From Parvibaculum sp. (GTDB lineage: Bacteria; Pseudomonadota; Alphaproteobacteria; Parvibaculales; Parvibaculaceae), in the NCBI GenBank assembly GCA_019635965.1, contig JAHBYK010000005.1, positions 1-64,000 on the forward strand: DNA of 64,000 nt. Direction: 5' to 3'. The notes below the pieces were generated by a model. The model was not told the DNA's origin. It saw nothing but the letters and a program-made list of their open reading frames with translations, and did no database searches. Made by a program: the position numbers and the translations under genes. Of this stretch, positions 63,253 to 64,000 are shown piece after piece. The stretch's first letter is position 1. Each line of letters begins with the position of its first letter.

Positions 63253-63722
63253 GCGATATGCGCCGTACACCCGCCGAGGCGCTCGCTCCGGCTGACCTCG
63301 TCGATCGCATGATCGGCCTGACGATCGAACTGGGCGCCATCATCGCACGCGAAACCGAGGCGCTACGCAGTCGCAACCGCGAGGAACTGGCTGATCTCCA
63401 GCCGGAAAAGATCCGCCTCGCCAATGAATATGCGCTCGATGTCCAGTCCGTGCAGATCCGCAAGGAACTCATCGACCGCGCACCGGCCGACCGCGTCGCC
63501 CGGCTCAAGGCTGGCATGGTCGAACTCGACCGCCTCCTCATCCTCAATGGCGAGGCACTTGCCGCTGCCCGTTCGGTCTCCGAGGGCCTCATCCGCATGG
63601 TCGCCAACGCCATGAGCGAAAAGGCCGCACCGGCCCTAGGCTACGGTGCCAATGCTGCTGCCCCGCGCCGCCCCGCCACTGTCGCGGGCAGTGGCTCGCT
63701 GACACTCGATGCCCGCGTCTGA
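63249..63722 (+). CDS. FlgN/FlbY-like flagellar protein
   Basis: This 157-residue protein is mostly helical, with LVDRMIGLTIELGAIIARETEALRSRN near residue 17 (seen in parts), LADLQPEKIRLANEY and a low-complexity C terminus. The size, position and helical pattern resemble the FlgN export chaperone and Caulobacter FlbY; identity is not certain. It overlaps flgJ by four bases. Confidence 0.7.
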   Translation: MSDMRRTPAEALAPADLVDRMIGLTIELGAIIARETEALRSRNREELADLQPEKIRLANEYALDVQSVQIRKELIDRAPADRVARLKAGMVELDRLLILNGEALAAARSVSEGLIRMVANAMSEKAAPALGYGANAAAPRRPATVAGSGSLTLDARV

Positions 63723-63748
63723 TCGCATCTCTCCATTTCGGTATTTGT

Positions 63749-63763
63749 TAACCCGGTAGTAAC
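63749..63763. promoter_or_regulatory. CtrA-type box upstream of the TPR gene at the window end (one mismatch)
   Basis: TTAACCCGGTAGTAA fits TTAA-N7-TTAA with one mismatch and is followed by CCAT. It lies 59 bases before the next start codon. Confidence 0.45.
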
Positions 63764-63822
63764 CATGCCGGCCCGAAATGGTGCGGACATATCCTTTCCG
63801 CGCCAACCGGGGCACTATCCGA

Positions 63823-64000
63823 ATGTCCACCATGACCAAGCGGCGTCCCAGCAGCGACAGCGACACCGAGCGCAGATTCGCGCAGGGCCAGCGCCTTCAG
63901 GCGCGCGAACGCCATGAGGACGCAGCTGCCCGTTACCGCAAGGTACTTGCCTCGAATCCGGCGCATATGGGCGCGCTCACCGGCCTGACCCAATGCCTGA
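63823..64000 (+). CDS. TPR protein, N-terminal part (3' end outside window)
   Basis: About 59 residues are visible. After a basic, polar start (MSTMTKRRPSSDSDTERR) comes RFAQGQRLQARERHEDAAAR and YRKVLASNPAHMGALTGLTQ, a tetratricopeptide repeat. The frame is open to the window edge. ATG 63823 or 63832 may be the start. Flagellar-locus TPR proteins with a C-terminal glycosyltransferase or methyltransferase domain occur in related genomes, but the rest is not visible. Confidence 0.7.
   Translation, partial: MSTMTKRRPSSDSDTERRFAQGQRLQARERHEDAAARYRKVLASNPAHMGALTGLTQCL

Noticed and set aside
63755-63770. GG-N10-GC spacing (CGGTAG...ATGCC), sigma-54-like
   Set aside because: Only the GG and GC fit; the rest of the -24 and -12 elements does not match, unlike the flgF and flgI promoters.
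1-64000. CRISPR arrays, insertion sequences or prophage genes
   Set aside because: No regularly spaced repeats, transposase, integrase or phage structural genes were seen on either strand.

Overview
The window is a GC-rich chromosomal segment from an alphaproteobacterium. The clues are the recA/alaS/icd neighbourhood, the PurS/PurQ/short-PurL type of purine pathway, an F1-ATPase zeta inhibitor, a CckA kinase beside flagellar export genes, FliX, and TTAA-N7-TTAA (CtrA-type) boxes with sigma-54 promoters at flagellar genes. Gene content resembles a Parvibaculum-like member of the Hyphomicrobiales, but that genus guess is inference. No phage, insertion sequence or CRISPR array is visible.

Region 1 (1-11,356) is accessory and catabolic. 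It holds a partial sulfatase, an enoyl-CoA hydratase-like protein, two short-chain dehydrogenases, a PilZ protein, an M20 amidohydrolase, two paralogous alpha/beta hydrolases, and two GPH-type permeases flanking one of those hydrolases in an apparent operon. A lower-GC two-gene DUF488 module (6082-7300) lies inside it. Two twin-palindrome intergenic repeats are present.

Region 2 (11,357-20,670) starts with a single-chain restriction-modification enzyme. It continues with a zinc-finger protein, tRNA-Leu(UAA), a small secreted protein, a CinA-type protein, map, radC, and a TetR/SnoaL pair.

Region 3 (20,810-38,716) is mostly housekeeping. purB is separated from purC-purS-purQ-purL by a phosphatase, a crotonase, a PQQ dehydrogenase with a divergent TetR regulator and a clear palindromic operator, a PAS_5 protein and the ATPase zeta subunit. 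bolA, grxD, rpsD, a GH29 fucosidase, trmJ and icd follow. Region 4 (38,743-42,773) is alaS and recA, with an SOS-box-like site upstream of recA.

Region 5 (42,983-64,000) is a flagellar locus in several units. flgB-flgC-fliE-fliQ-fliR-flhB-cckA runs on the minus strand, divergent from fliO-fliP. fliL-fliM-DUF6468-motE and a 1146-residue AMIN-like/TPR protein run on the minus strand. flgF-flgG-flgA-flgH follows a sigma-54 promoter. fliX diverges from flgI-flgJ-FlgN-like, and flgI has its own sigma-54 promoter. A dksA gene between flgH and fliX appears frameshifted after codon 13.

The most interesting signals are a coherent set of CtrA-type boxes 46-111 bp upstream of flagellar genes, of the large TPR protein and unexpectedly of the DUF488 module; the broken dksA; the TPR protein as a candidate periplasmic motor scaffold; and the DUF488 pair as an uncharacterised two-gene module.
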